Assembly: GCA_003255065.1 (NCBI GenBank)
Contig: QAOA01004174.1
Span: forward strand, 277,378-341,377
DNA: 64,000 nt
From: Cercis canadensis
Lineage: Eukaryota > Streptophyta > Magnoliopsida > Fabales > Fabaceae
Reading direction: 5' to 3'
Shown here one piece after another: positions 33,590 to 45,659 of the stretch (positions are counted from its first letter, which is position 1; each line of letters opens with the position of its first letter). The notes under the pieces are model-generated. The model saw nothing but the letters and a program-made list of their open reading frames with translations, searched no databases and was not told the DNA's origin. The position numbers and the translations under genes were made by a program.

Positions 33590-34417
33590 AGCACATAAAA
33601 AGAAGAAAAATGTACTGACGAAACACAATTTTGTTACTACTAAACTTACATATTTGTATACCATATTATTTAAAATTTACCTAAATGATCTTGCTTTTGT
33701 TCATAAGGATCAAGGCAACATAGCAAGAATGCAGACAATCAAAAAATTGTGACTACAGACACCATTCAAGTAACAACCATGACTATTAGAAAAAGATTTA
33801 TAGTATACATTTGTAGTGAAAGAGCAAGCAAAGGAAAAGAGAAGTTGTTATTTGATGTGTGAAGACTCCATGAAGCTGTTAGTTGTAGCTCATATTTTTT
33901 GCATATGTTCTTAAGTATTACATGTATTGTGTACTATTGATTGGTTAAAAAGAATTTATGTAAGATTTATTGTAAATTATCAACCAACTTTTAAGGACCT
34001 TAAGTGAATTACATATGTCATACTTGACTGATTATTTGTTAGATTGTATTCAATGACATTTCAACTTTTTTGACTAAAATATATGTAACCATCAATCACA
34101 GAATGAAGGTCTATAAAATACATGTATTCTTGCACTAGTTCGCCACTCTTACTTTATTTAATTTATTACTTGTAGAACAATTGTCCTGTATATTAGTAAT
34201 ATATATATTTAGTTGTTGTATATCTTCTAACTATGTGACTAATATATTTAAATATTTAAGCTGCTATAATTACTCAACAAACATGTAAGATTATAAAATA
34301 TAATTTCTTAACATTACATAGATGTTCAACATGTTTGAAATATATTTGTTGTAAACAAAATTTATATTCTAAGAAATTGTTCAATTCAACTTTACAATCA
34401 TTCTATCTGAAGATCAT
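33590..34417. other. Non-coding AT-rich stretch
   Basis: It lies between the convergent MULE-C transposase and the GRF zinc-finger fragment. Nothing recognised. Confidence 0.4.
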
Positions 34418-35038
34418 TTATTTTACTAAAAATACAATGAACAACAAAACAACTAGAAAACCATAAGCAATTTTCAGTTTCCTAACTTCACTTTCAAGAC
34501 TCTTAATTTTCTTCTTCTGTATCTTTGTCACCATTTTCTCATTTGTTATAAAAGACTCAAGAGTTCTTGGAACTATTTTTTCAAAATTCTCAACCCATTG
34601 AAAGAATCCACAACATAAGTCTTCATTCTGCATATAAAGATGTTAAACTTGTTAAAAAATTGAAATTGAGTAAATAAGTAAATTGAAATTATATTCTCCT
34701 CAAACCTTGTAACGTGGATAANAAGACTCAAGAGTTCTTGGAACTATTTTTTCAAAATTCTCAACCCATTGAAAGAATCCACAACATAAGTCTTCATTTT
34801 GCATATAAAGATGTTAAACTTGTTAAAAAATTGAAATTGAGTAAATAAGTAAATTGAAATTATATTCTCCTCAAACCTTGTAACGTGGATAATGCTAAAA
34901 TAGGTGATCTGGGTTCTCCTTTGTCTTTGGAATTAACATTATCATCATCTTGTTACAACCACATACATAAGAGGTATTATGGTGGGATATGACATATGCA
35001 CTGCTTATGAAGCTTGATCCACTAGAGCTACCTTTTTG
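34418..35038 (-). pseudogene. GRF-type zinc-finger membrane protein gene, broken
   Basis: Minus strand: a Ser-rich start, then CGCNKMMIMLIPKTKENPDH and HYPRYK (near 34960-34885) form the first half of a zf-GRF domain. After an intron, NEDLCCGFFQWVENFEKI (near 34625) completes it, followed by a coiled coil and a C-terminal hydrophobic segment YGFLVVLLFIVFLVK. Small plant GRF proteins of this build (finger, coiled coil, membrane anchor) are common and of unknown role. A stop replaces the expected Trp/Arg before HYPRYK. The intron and second exon are partly doubled around N 34722 (assembly seam). It converges on MULE-C and could be its passenger. Confidence 0.65.
34552..34892. repeat. 170-bp direct duplication around a single N (assembly seam)
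   Basis: 34552-34721 and 34723-34892 are nearly the same and meet at N 34722. Confidence 0.8.
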
Positions 35039-35099
35039 GACATGCTATCTATGGATTGCCAGCGTGAATGTTTCACCATCAATTATCATAGAACGTCGT

Positions 35100-35830
35100 T
35101 TAGGGACTCCTTCATCCTTAGATCTCATTTGAGCAATACCTTTGATTTCCAAATAGCACACAATTACCTGTTAACAGTAGATTTAACAGCAATCCAAATT
35201 TTGACCAAAAAATCTGCAATGATTTAAAAATTTTCACACATATATTTCTAGCCATGGACACCTTATCAATCAAATTAGCATTATAATTTTTAAGCTGATA
35301 ACAACAATCTTTCATATGAATTTAATACCCATTTTCAACAAGTTGTCCCAAATTCAAAATATTACATTTTAATTTGGACACATAATAAATATCAGTAATT
35401 AGCTTATGACCATCATCTTTGAGAGAAAATAAAATAGTACATTTCCCTTTAGACTTTTAATGTATCTTCAAAAGAAACATTGTCTTTCAACTTCTCATCA
35501 ATTTCTATAATTTTTTTTTTTATAGCTACACATATAATTACTTGTTTTATTATCTAGATATAATGAACTCTTATCATCATTTTCATCTTTCTTGACTGCT
35601 GGTAATAAGGTTGACTCTTTCACTTTTTTTTTATCATCAACAAGATTAATTTTTTTTTTAACATCATTAGTTGCATAACGATATTTTGAAGCATAATGCT
35701 CAAATTTATGACAATTGAAACATTCAACATTAGACTTATCATACCTCCATCTAGGATTGTACCATCTGGCTCTACATATTCCTCTTCCACAACCTTCTAG
35801 TTAATTGTATTAGACATGAAAATCAGTACT
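35100..35830 (-). mobile_element. Ty1/copia retrotransposon fossil, gag-protease piece
   Basis: On the minus strand a zinc-knuckle region (VECFNCHKFEHYA near 35720), a basic linker, the start of the protease region and the pre-integrase region (KDCCYQLKNYNANLI near 35310) follow in copia order. No LTRs are visible. It is broken in many places and old. The PIF/Harbinger element begins about 110 bp to its right. Confidence 0.7.
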
Positions 35831-36097
35831 ATTTTGATGTTTAATAGGGGGATGTTTTGGCTGTAGAATGAAACTATTATGGTCCAAAACACATGGTTGT
35901 TTTATTGAAAAATAGTGCATATTCTTTTATGTTTCAGTTAGGGGGCGTTTGGTACATGAATTATTTTTAGTTTCCTGGGAATCTTAACTTGGGAAATCAA
36001 GACTCCCATGTTTGGTACAAGAGACTAAAATAAAATTCCCAGACAAATAGGATTCCTAGGTACACTTTTTGGGCAACTTTCCCACTAAATAATTCCC

Positions 36098-38590
36098 ATG
36101 AAGGGAGGTGGTATTCTCAGATTCCCATCACATGGGAAAGTTTTTTACAATGTAAAAAGTCTTTTTTTCCCCTGTGCTTGTCCCCAAAAACCCTCGTCTC
36201 ATTTGTCTCTCCCGACTCCACAACGCAACTACGCAAGAGAAGAAGACCTCTTCAGCGACTACCGCCTCCATTCTTCACATCTGATCACCGTCTCTCGCTT
36301 CCCTGTTCAATCATTCCATTTTCTAGGTATGTTAATGTTTTATGGCCAAATTGTTGTTCTTTGACTTCCCTTTTGGCTTCGTGCTTCTGATTCATGCATT
36401 GCGAAATAAAATCTAAAATTTGTGCTTCTGTTGTTCTGATTCGTGCTTCTAAATTTTGTTCTTCCTTCTTATTATTTTTCTTACATTATTGTTTGTTTGA
36501 TCTTTTGAGGGGAAAACGAGCAATTTTTATTTAGTTTATTTTGTTGGCCTCTACCGAAGAATAGAAAGGAACTCTCATTGTTTTTCCTTATTTTTTATTA
36601 TTTTTTTGGTTGGGATAGAATTAATTTTCAATTTTGGTGTCGCATTTCATTTGACTCATTCATTTTCAGTATGAGTAATGACTTTTGTGCAAATCATTTG
36701 TGCTTATTGAAGTCTTGGCTTAATATAATTCTGCAAGAAGGTATTTCTATATCCCATGAGTTTATTTACTCCATGATATCCATTTAAGTGTGAAGAATAA
36801 GAGTCCATCAATTGTAAAGTTACAGATTCATTTCATAACAGATCATTTTAGTTTCTATTTCCTTATATTTATGCAGTTGGATCATACCATCACGCCCTTT
36901 TTTTTTCTCTTATTTTTCTGTTTTTCTTTTATTCATTTTTCCTTTTTGTGAGGCAGGGGGCATGAGAGTTAGTATGAAGTGAAGTTTTTCTTCTCGTTTA
37001 CTGTCACTGTTCTAGTCATCCTAAATTTAGTAATTTATTTGCTTGCAATTTTCCTGCATTCTGCATCTTTAGTTTCTTTTTGGATGCCTTCTTCATAGTA
37101 TGACATTTTTATCTGGAGCATATGAAGTGAAGGTATTGTTTCTTTCTTTTTTTCATTTTCTTTTGGTTGGGAGTTGGGGGAAGGATCTTCTGAGCATATG
37201 CTTGGAGCATTAACTTCCTGGCCCATTATTTTCTGATATGCTTTGGGTACCTTTTGGATGAATTAATATAATTATATTGTTGAACCTGGATGTACCTAAA
37301 GTCCACAGTTGTTTGTCAAATTTTAATTTTAATTTTTTTTAAAAAAAGACAAAACTTGCAAATTTTAGTTAATGGAAATCTTTATGTCATGCTCTTCCAT
37401 GTCACTCTGCTTCAACCTATAGGAGTTTGCTTCTTAAATCATAAGCTTAGAAGGATGTTTATAATTAATTTATAGAGTGCCTGTTAATCGTTAATTTGCT
37501 TCTGCATGTTTAACTTATCTGAAGTATGAATCAAGTTATGTGAGTTATGTTGAAGGTAGTGATAGATGTAGGTCTTTCAAAAATACTTTTCTCCCTTCAA
37601 AAACTTGTTCATTTACATGTTCAATCCACCTTCCCTAAGTTAATACAGTGGTAAGGGTTAAAAGAACCATACTAATATTATACGTTTTGTTTGTGGATAA
37701 AGTGGCAGACTGCCTTACCATCAATTGGAAAGTCATTGAACTCAAGAACCATATTGCATTTTTTTACTCTGGTTTCTGGTTGCACAGTTCCTTATACTGT
37801 GCAGTTCTGCAACTGTTTGATTTATTCTGATAAATCCCCATATATTGTATGTCTGTTATGTTTCATTTAGCTGGCGAGAAATATGTTGAACAGAAAAATA
37901 AGTAACATAGGACTTAATTCTTAAATTCATCTTGCATAATCTAACATTAAAGTGAACTTAATTTGGTTGAACATCTTATATTTGGGGAACTAAAATTGTC
38001 AAAAACATACTTGAAAGATTCATTCTCTTTAATGTTGTTGTGGTGGATATCTGCTTGCTTGTGGCAATAAGGATTTACAGTCTAGAGATAGTTCTGGAAC
38101 TTTACAAGTTTTAAATTTAATTATAATTATCTTACACTCTTGTAAATAGAAATTGATATCTGAAGGTGGTATGTACCTAAGTACTTTAAAATTCTGCAAT
38201 ATGTTGCAATGCGTTCAACTGCTGCTAGGTCATTCTATTAGAAATGGAAGAATAGGAATCATGAGGATCTAGCATCCTTTGGTTGGTAAAATTGATATAT
38301 AAGAGAGAAAAGAAAGACTAGTATTTATTTACTAAAAGATGTCATATTCCAGATTCATGATTGGAAATTGGTAGTACATACCATTTTTTTTTTGTTTTTT
38401 CAGTTTTTGGTTTAAATATTCTGCCTTAGTTGGTTTCTTTTTTTACCATATAACATCTTTGCTGTCTTGCAACATTCTTTGCTCTTCAAGTGGCTGGTTG
38501 TTTGTTCCTATCACATGTATTTACATTTTTTTTTTCTTGTTTCTGGTTGCATTATTAATGACATGTATGCTATTTCATTTCATTTTATGT
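36098..38590. other. Long non-coding 5' part of the PIF/Harbinger element
   Basis: A CT-rich leader-like block (36170-36327: TCTCTCCCGACTCCACAACG and on) ends at TTCTAG|GTATGT, a good 5' splice site. The following T-rich 2 kb looks intronic. No coding region is recognised. Confidence 0.4.
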
Positions 38591-38838
38591 TAGATTATAG
38601 CAAGGTTACGTCATACAAGGAAGTATAGGCTCATCATTTTGCTGATTACACACTTGCAGATGATGAATCAATTATCTATTTTCTTGACGAATCTTTATTT
38701 TTTAATATTGGTTGTTTTATTAAGGAGAAATAGGAATAGTAGTTTATAATTAGAGATTGTCACAGTAAGGCTATAATTAGAGATGTCAATTTTCATAGGA
38801 TAGTTTATATCAGTGATATAGCTTGTATCTAAAATACA

Positions 38839-39989
38839 AGGATGGATAGGAGATGCTTTTATAAATTGTGTGAGTTACTGAAAATTATTGGGAACCTTGA
38901 ACCAACTAGGCACATGTGTGTAGAAGAGATAGTTGTAATTTTTTTTGCACATTTTAGCTCACGATATTAAAAATAGAGTAATTAAGAGACAATTCATAAG
39001 GTCTGGTGAAACGATCAGTAGACAGTTCAACAAGGTCTTGCATGCTTTGTTGCGATGTCATGGAAAGTTACTCAAACAACTTGAGTCAGTCCTTGAAGAT
39101 TCAATTGATGAGCGATGGAAATGGTTCAAGATAATGATAGATGTTTTTAAAGTTTAGGTAATGTTATTTTATTAATCAAGAAATAATGGCTAATAACACA
39201 TAACTTTTTTTTCCAACAGAATTGTTTAGGAGCTGTAGATGAGACATATATCAAGGTAAATGTCTTAGAAGCTGATAAGCCTAAATATCGAATCAGGAAA
39301 GGTGAAATAACAACAAATGTCTTAGGGATTTGTTCTCAAGATCTACAATTTATCTATGTATTGGCTGGATGGAAATGATCAGCTGCAGATTCTAGGGTCC
39401 TCAGAGATGCTATATATCGTAGGAATGGATTGAGGGTTCTCAAAGGTACTTTAATTTATTTGGGAGTTCTAATTTGGTTGTGGTTAAATTAAGTTCGTAG
39501 TTTTTTAATGATTTATAAGTGTTGATTTTTTCTTTTTTAGGCTATTATTACTTGGGTGATGTTGGCTATATGAATGGGAATGGATTCCTTGCACCTTATA
39601 GAGGTTAAAGATATCATCTTAGTGAGTGGAGGCAAAGAGCACAACCTACAACACCATAAGAATTTTTCAACATGAAACACTCTTCGGCTAGAAATGTCAT
39701 AGAAATGTGTTTTGGCTTGTTGAAGGGACGTTGGGAAATTATAAGAGCTAAGTCATTCTATCATGTTAAAACACAATGCAGGATAATAACTACATGTTGC
39801 TTGCTTCATAATCACATAAGAAAAGAGATGACAGTGGACCATTTAAAAGATACGATATTGGACATGGAAGAAAATGAAGAATTTTTGCTAGCTGATAGAA
39901 TAACTCATGTAGAGACATCTGATGCTTGGACACTTTAGAGAGATGTGCTTGCTCAACAGATGTTCAACATATGTAAGAGACAAGTTTAA
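38839..39989 (+). pseudogene. PIF/Harbinger DDE transposase, decayed
   Basis: The N-terminal part reads RMDRRCFYKLCELLKIIGNL and EPTRHMCVEEIVVIF, then the frame shifts at a T run near 38945 into HILAHDIKNRVIKRQFIRSG. The catalytic set is visible: GAVDETYI (39235, Asp), YYLGDVGYMNG (39545, Asp) and ARNVIEMCFGLLKGRW (39690, Glu), with FLAPYRG and the C-terminal ITTCCLLHNHI. Introns lie at about 39158-39220 and 39447-39540. Stops replace expected residues near 39378 (GWEGSAADS type site), 39608 (after PYRG), 39659 and 39938. The product would have cut and pasted the element together with the Myb/SANT protein. Confidence 0.85.
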
Positions 39990-40244
39990 TAAAATTCATA
40001 ATTTAGATGACATCTTTTATTATGTTTGCATCTTTTATTTTCATGATGGTGTAATAATTGACAATTCTATTTGTAAATTTTATTTTCATGGTGTTGTAAT
40101 AATTGACAATTATGAATGGTTCTTTTATTATGAAATATAATTTGTAAACTGTCTTTATGGTGATATCTTTATGTATTTTATGTTATTTACTTTGATTTCT
40201 TTATGCCTTCACTAGATAGCAGCCAATAGCCAACCCACAAGAAA

Positions 40245-41243
40245 ATGTAATAACCATACATGAAACTCACAAGAAGATGAAGTACTTATTGAGTGTCTAG
40301 TTAAAATTGGGCCAACATGGAGATGAGACAATGGATTCAGACCTGAGTTTTCTAAGCAATTGGAGAAGATGATGGTTGAGAAGTTGTCTGGCTATACCCT
40401 GAGAGCTAGCCCTCATATTGAGTCGAGGATTAAGCAATTGAAGAAGCACTATACTACAATATGTGAAATGATGGGACCTAGGGGCGGTAGTGGATTTGGT
40501 TGGAATGACAAAAACAATATGATTATTGTTGAAACATAAATATTCAAGGATTAGGTAAAGATAATATATGACATTAGCTTATGTTATATTTTTTCTTTAC
40601 TATAATTTATTCTTCAATTATTTTTTAAAATTGTTCTATTTTGCAGTCTCATCCTAATGCTAGAGGGCTTTACAATAAGTCATTCCCTTACTTTGACGTA
40701 TTGGGACTAATTTTTGACAAGGATTCTGCCACTAAAAATCATGCAGAGGATGCAGCAGATGCTGTGGAAGCAATGGACAGGAAAATTGAAGCTAAAGATG
40801 ATGTTGAAATCCATCTTGGAGAAGATGAGCCACTAGATTCTGTTGCTGAAACTGAACAAAGACAAACCATTGACACTAGACAAGAGACTAGAGGACAAGC
40901 AAGTGGGACAACCAGTGATAAGGGTAAAAAAAAAGATAGGTCTGAAGGGGCATTAATTGAAACGGTTGTTGAGAGTATTGATAAGTTTGGTATAATTTAT
41001 GAGAAAATTGGTGACAACATTAAGGACCTAACTGTTTGTTTTAAGCATGAAGGTGATGGTAGTAAAATGAGAATGTCAATCTTTGAAGAGTTATTAAAGA
41101 TAGAAAGTCTAACTACTGACGAAAGAGTAAAAGCTAGTATGATATTATGCAAGGATAGTAATTTGGTTGATTTCTTTATGTCAGTGGTGGATCCTATAGC
41201 CAAAGGGCAGTTGGTGGCAAAAATACTCAAAATCCTTGACTGA
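40245..41243 (+). pseudogene. PIF/Harbinger Myb/SANT-like DNA-binding gene, nearly intact
   Basis: Exon 1 (40245 to about 40555) reads DEVLIECLVKIG, then NGFRPEFSKQLEKMMVEKL, ASPHIESRIKQLKKHY and GFGWNDKNNMIIVE, the Myb/SANT-like (L10-interacting MYB type) domain. Exon 2 after TTTTGCAG (40647-41243) opens with SHPNARGLYNKSFPYFDVLG and continues open for about 200 codons through an acidic/charged linker to a helical C-terminus (MSIFEELLKIESLTTDERVK). Stops sit in exon 1 near 40324, 40538 and 40553. In this superfamily the protein binds the TIR region and recruits the transposase. Confidence 0.8.
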
Positions 41244-42520
41244 ATTATGTTTGTTATTGATATTTGATAATATTCTATGCAAAATGTTATATTGGTACAC
41301 TATGACTCAAAATATATTAAGTTGAATTTATTGGTGTCTTGCAGTTTCTTTCTTTATATTATATTTTTTCATGTATGTGGTATGAATTTTAGAATGCTAG
41401 AATTGTACATATGTCATGATTTTTAACTTGTTCTTTCTTTCACCATTATATAGATCATGTATAGCTTCAACTGTTGATTTTTTTGGATGATCATTTTCTT
41501 CGTAAAATTTTTGCTGTTTGCCATCTATTAGATACATTTTGGTGGTCAGAGGTGTTCAATTTGAGAAGTAAAAATTTTCTTTTGTGTGTGCTTCTTTTTT
41601 TGTTGGGATAAAAGTCAAACGTGCTTTCATTCCCTTCATTAATGGGTTCTCCGAGAATGGCATGAATGTCATCATGGGGTTAGGGCCCTTAGGGCCCTTG
41701 CCCCACCCATGTTATTTGTTTTTATGCTCTCATAAAGTTGTAGAGGATTTTTTTGAAGTGATGCGATTTGTGCTTTGTTTGTCCCAGAGATGATAAAACT
41801 GAATTGTGAATGTTCATGATTACTACTGTGCTTCTTCATGCCACTCTCCCCTTTCTATTTCCTCCAGTCACAAAGAATGTGTTTTTGCTTTTAATTTTCT
41901 TCTACTATTTTTCACCTTCATTTGCAACGTTTGGCAGAGTGGGTGGCTTAGTAGCTTACAAGTTACAACTCATAGAAACCCAAGGTGGCAAGGTGTGACT
42001 TGTGAGTCATGAGATGAACCATCCTCCTAGCAATGATTATATCAACATTATATAAGATCAGAGCAAGAAACAATTTTCATTCACGCTTTTGTTGGTAAAA
42101 AACTTGAATGTAGCATTAATTTTGTCTTTCAGTTTGCATAGTTTAAACTCGTAGGAAATGTTTATGCAAGATTAATCAGGTTCCGAGTTCTGTCTTTTTC
42201 CTCTTGGTGTTCATTTCTCACTTCATGCCCAAGCTCATTTGCAAAAACTTTTGACCTTAAACATATGACTGAAATAGTATCTACTTAACATTATTTTTTA
42301 TTTACATAGAAAAAAAAATAGAAGATTTTTCCTACTTCTTCTCTAATCAATTTGTGCATAAAAAATGTATTTTTTATATTACTTGTTATATATGAGTCTC
42401 ACAATAAAAATGATATATAATAATAATTTATTTATTTATTCATCCAAATTTTCAATATGTGTATTTTTTAAAAAATAACCAAGATTTTAAAAAAAGTAGC
42501 ATTTGAACCAAACACTAATT
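41244..42520. other. Non-coding right part of the PIF/Harbinger element
   Basis: 1.3 kb of AT-rich sequence without a coding match. It may include other small insertions that I could not delimit. Confidence 0.4.
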
Positions 42521-42844
42521 ATAAGATTCCCAAGAATAAATATTCAATATTCTCAAGAAAATTTATAGCCAACCAAACACAAATTATAAGATTCCTAAGA
42601 ATAAGATTCCCAAGAACAAAATTCCCAGGAATGATGTTTCTCAGGAATTAAAAAAAAAAATTCTTGTACCAAATGCCCCCTTAAAGTTCTTTAAGGCTAT
42701 TTTAAGTGTATTTCATGCATATCCCTAACATAATTTTTATGCCCTATTAAGACTGTTTTTTAGCACATGTTAGTCATTCTTGTGTTTGCTTTTATGTCAT
42801 GACATGATTCATTTTTTAGCAAGACTTAGCCACAATATTGGACT

Positions 42845-43035
42845 GGTTTGAGTGGTGGTTTCAATGCATGATAAATGCGTTTTTGGTTACTTCATTTTAT
42901 TGTTTTGGAGCATGATTAAAAGGGTTTTAGGTTATTTCATTTTATTATTTTGGGTGTTGTTTCACATTGTTTTGGGTGGTGGTTTCAATGCATGATAAAA
43001 AAGTTTTTGGGTTAATTCATTGTATTATTTTAATG
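42845..43035. repeat. Imperfect tandem repeat
   Basis: GTGGTTTCAATGCATGATAAA with following GTTTTTGG...TTCATT occurs at about 42854 and 42975, with a partial copy between. The spacing is about 122 bp. Confidence 0.5.
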
Positions 43036-43076
43036 TTGTTGCCTCATCTTCTATTATGTATTGAGGTAATATTGAT

Positions 43077-45400
43077 ATGAATTATTTTGTAGAATTATGT
43101 TTGTTGCAGTTATTTTACTCATTTTACAATTTGAAAAAACAACAAGATAACTCTTTATCAAAAAATATTAGTATTAGTCATTCTCTAATTGTGAATTCTC
43201 TTGCTAATTTCCAAAATCAATCTCTTCATGAGGATTCTCCTTTAATTGAAATAGGAGAAGATTATTAACTTTTCAATGATGAAGATGGTGGTGACACTAA
43301 TAATTTAAAGAAAATGAAATAAGTTTTAATTGTTTGGAACCACTTCCATAAAAAAGTAATTAATGGAGAAGACAATGTCATATGCAACTATTGTGGAGCA
43401 AAACTAGTGGACAAGTTTACAGATGGGACAAATCACTTTCATAAGCATTATGATAGATGTCCAATGAGGCCTTATAAAGATATAAGGCAACATATTTTGG
43501 TACGAGAGCAGAAAAAGTCAAATAAAAAATATTTCATTAGCAATTATTATTTTAATTATGAGAAATCAAATAAGGATCTTACTAACATGATAATTGTTCA
43601 TAAGTATCCACTTTTAATAGTAGAACATTAAGGGTTTAGAATATATTTTGAAGGTTTTCAAGCATTGTTCAAGGTTCTTTCAAAAAATATGGTGAAGAGT
43701 GATATTATAAAAATATATGAAAATAAAAGTTTAAGAATATGAAGGTGTTAGAGAAAAATAAAATTAAGATTGTAATAACTTTAGACCTGTGGATAGCTAG
43801 CAATCAAAATAAAAGATTTATGCTCATAACAACACACTTCATTGATGATAAGTGAGATATGCAAAGTCAAATTTTGATGTATTTAAATTCTTACTCATTC
43901 TTTAGTGTTTTTCTCTTTTTTAGTATATTGTTTATGTATTAATATGATTAATATTTGTTTTTTAAGTTTTCCTATGTACCTTGTCTACACACTTCTGAAA
44001 CACTTTCTAAAATTCTAATAGATTGCATAATGAATTGAAACATTAATGAAAAATTGCTACTTTCACTTTGGATAATTGTAGCACTAATGATTCTCTTATT
44101 AGTATGTTATTGGATAAGTTAGATTTATATTCTTTAATGTTGAATGACTAATTGTTTAATATGAGATGTTGTGCATATATTCTTAATTTGATTGTTCAAG
44201 ATGAGTTAAANGATTGAATAATGAATTGAAACATTAATGAAAAATTGCTACTTTCACTTTGGATAATTGTAGCACTAATGATTCTCTTATTAGTGTTATT
44301 GGATAAGTTAGATTTATATTCTTTAATGTTGAATGACTAATTGTTTAATATGAGATGTTGTGCACATATTCTTAATTTGATTGTTCAAGATGAGTTAAAT
44401 GTCATTAGAAAAAGAATAGATAGGGTTAGAAATAATGTCTCATTTTGGACAGCAACACCTAAAAGAAAATAATCATTTAGAAAAGCAGCACGCGATTGTA
44501 AGATATCAAGTTGCAAAAAGTTTGCTCTTGATGTTAAGCTACGTGGAATTCTACATATCTTATGTTGTATGTGACATTGATTTACAATGATGTTTTTGCT
44601 CGTTTAAAAAAGAAAAAGTCTTTGTATAAATCTTTGTCTACTGATGATAATTGGGAGTTAACCCAAGAAATATGTGGAAGGTTAAAAAAAATTTATTGTG
44701 TGACAGATATGTTTTCTAGGACACAATATCCTATGACTAATCTCTTTTTTCTATTGATTTGTGAGATAAGGCTCTCCTTGTAAGCATTGGAGTCTTACTT
44801 AATTCCAACAATGCAACAATGTCTTCACAAATAATAGTTAAATTTGAGAAATATTAATCTGTGATACATGGGGTAATGGGAGTAGCAATTGTTTTAGATC
44901 CACAATCCAAGTTGAAGTTATTGGAGTATTTCTTTTTCAAACTTTATAGCATTGCTGCTCCTATTAAGATTAAAATGATTCAATCTTTTTGCTACTCTTT
45001 ATTTGAAGACTATAAGTGTAAATTTATGATGAAAAATGAATATCCAAAATAACACTTCAATGAGAGTGGATCAAAGTTTGATGATCCTATGAAAACTAAT
45101 TTGCTTGATGGCTATGATTCATTTGTAAATGATACTAGTGATTTGATAAGCAATTGGAAGAGAAGGTTTTGTCCGGACTCCAAATTTTAATATCCTAAAT
45201 TGGTGAAAAACTAATTGGGTCAATTATCTAGTTTACAGAGCCTTGCTAAGGATATTTTGGCTATCCTTATTTCTATAGTTGCCTTAGAATCTGCCTTCAG
45301 TACTGGCTGTAGATTAGTGGCTACTCATCGCTCTAGACTTCATTAAGATATATTGGAGGCCCTTATGTGTGCTCAAAATTGATTATTGCAAGATAAACAA
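43077..45400 (+). pseudogene. hAT transposase with BED finger, decayed
   Basis: A BED finger is complete: VWNHFHKKVINGEDNVICNY then CGAKLVDKFTDGTNHFHKHY (43335-43450; Cys pair and His pair in place). It is followed by KIKIVITLDLWIASNQNKRF (near 43760), TLDNCSTNDSLISMLLDKL (near 44070), SLYKSLSTDDNWELTQEICG (44620) and the C-terminal dimerisation domain ILISIVALESAFSTGC with HRSRLH and EALMCAQN (45265-45380). Many stops and frameshifts lie between, for example near 43266, 43318, 43629 and 45370. 44021-44399 holds an assembly duplication around an N. The family is the Ac/Tag1-like (RICESLEEPER) group. Confidence 0.8.
44021..44399. repeat. About 190-bp direct duplication around a single N (assembly seam)
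   Basis: 44021-44210 and 44212-44399 are alike apart from a 2-base gap and a few changes (GATTGCATAA against GATTGAATAA). Small differences suggest two alleles. Confidence 0.8.
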
Positions 45401-45659
45401 GGTAAATGTCAATTATTTTAATGTATTAGTCAATTTATTTCATTATTTCTTTTTTATGTGTTTTAGTTGAATTTGGAGTTAGAGAAAGGAAGGGAAAAAA
45501 CTTTAAGTTTTATGATTCTGATTTTGATGTTGATGATAAGGTAAGCTCAATGATCTCATGGATTGTTCAACATGTTCCACAAATAAAAGTCATCTTCTTC
45601 CTTTTGCAACATCAAGTCTCAAAACCTCTAGGCCCTTAGAATATTTATTTGCTGATGAA

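Larger units (their letters stand above)
35941..42680 (+). mobile_element. PIF/Harbinger element, full length, both genes present
   Basis: Left end GGGGGCGTTTGGTACATGAA (35941), right end in inverse GGGGGCATTTGGTACAAGAA (ending 42680), flanked by TTA on both sides (35938-35940 and 42681-42683), the exact target duplication of this superfamily. Subterminal copies of ATTCCCAGG/ATTCCCAAGAA repeat at both ends (36000-36120, 42520-42640). Inside are a DDE transposase and a Myb/SANT-like gene on the plus strand. At 6.74 kb it is long for the family, with about 2.7 kb of non-coding sequence before the transposase, including a leader-like exon ending near 36327. Both genes carry stops, so it is not autonomous. 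Confidence 0.93.
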
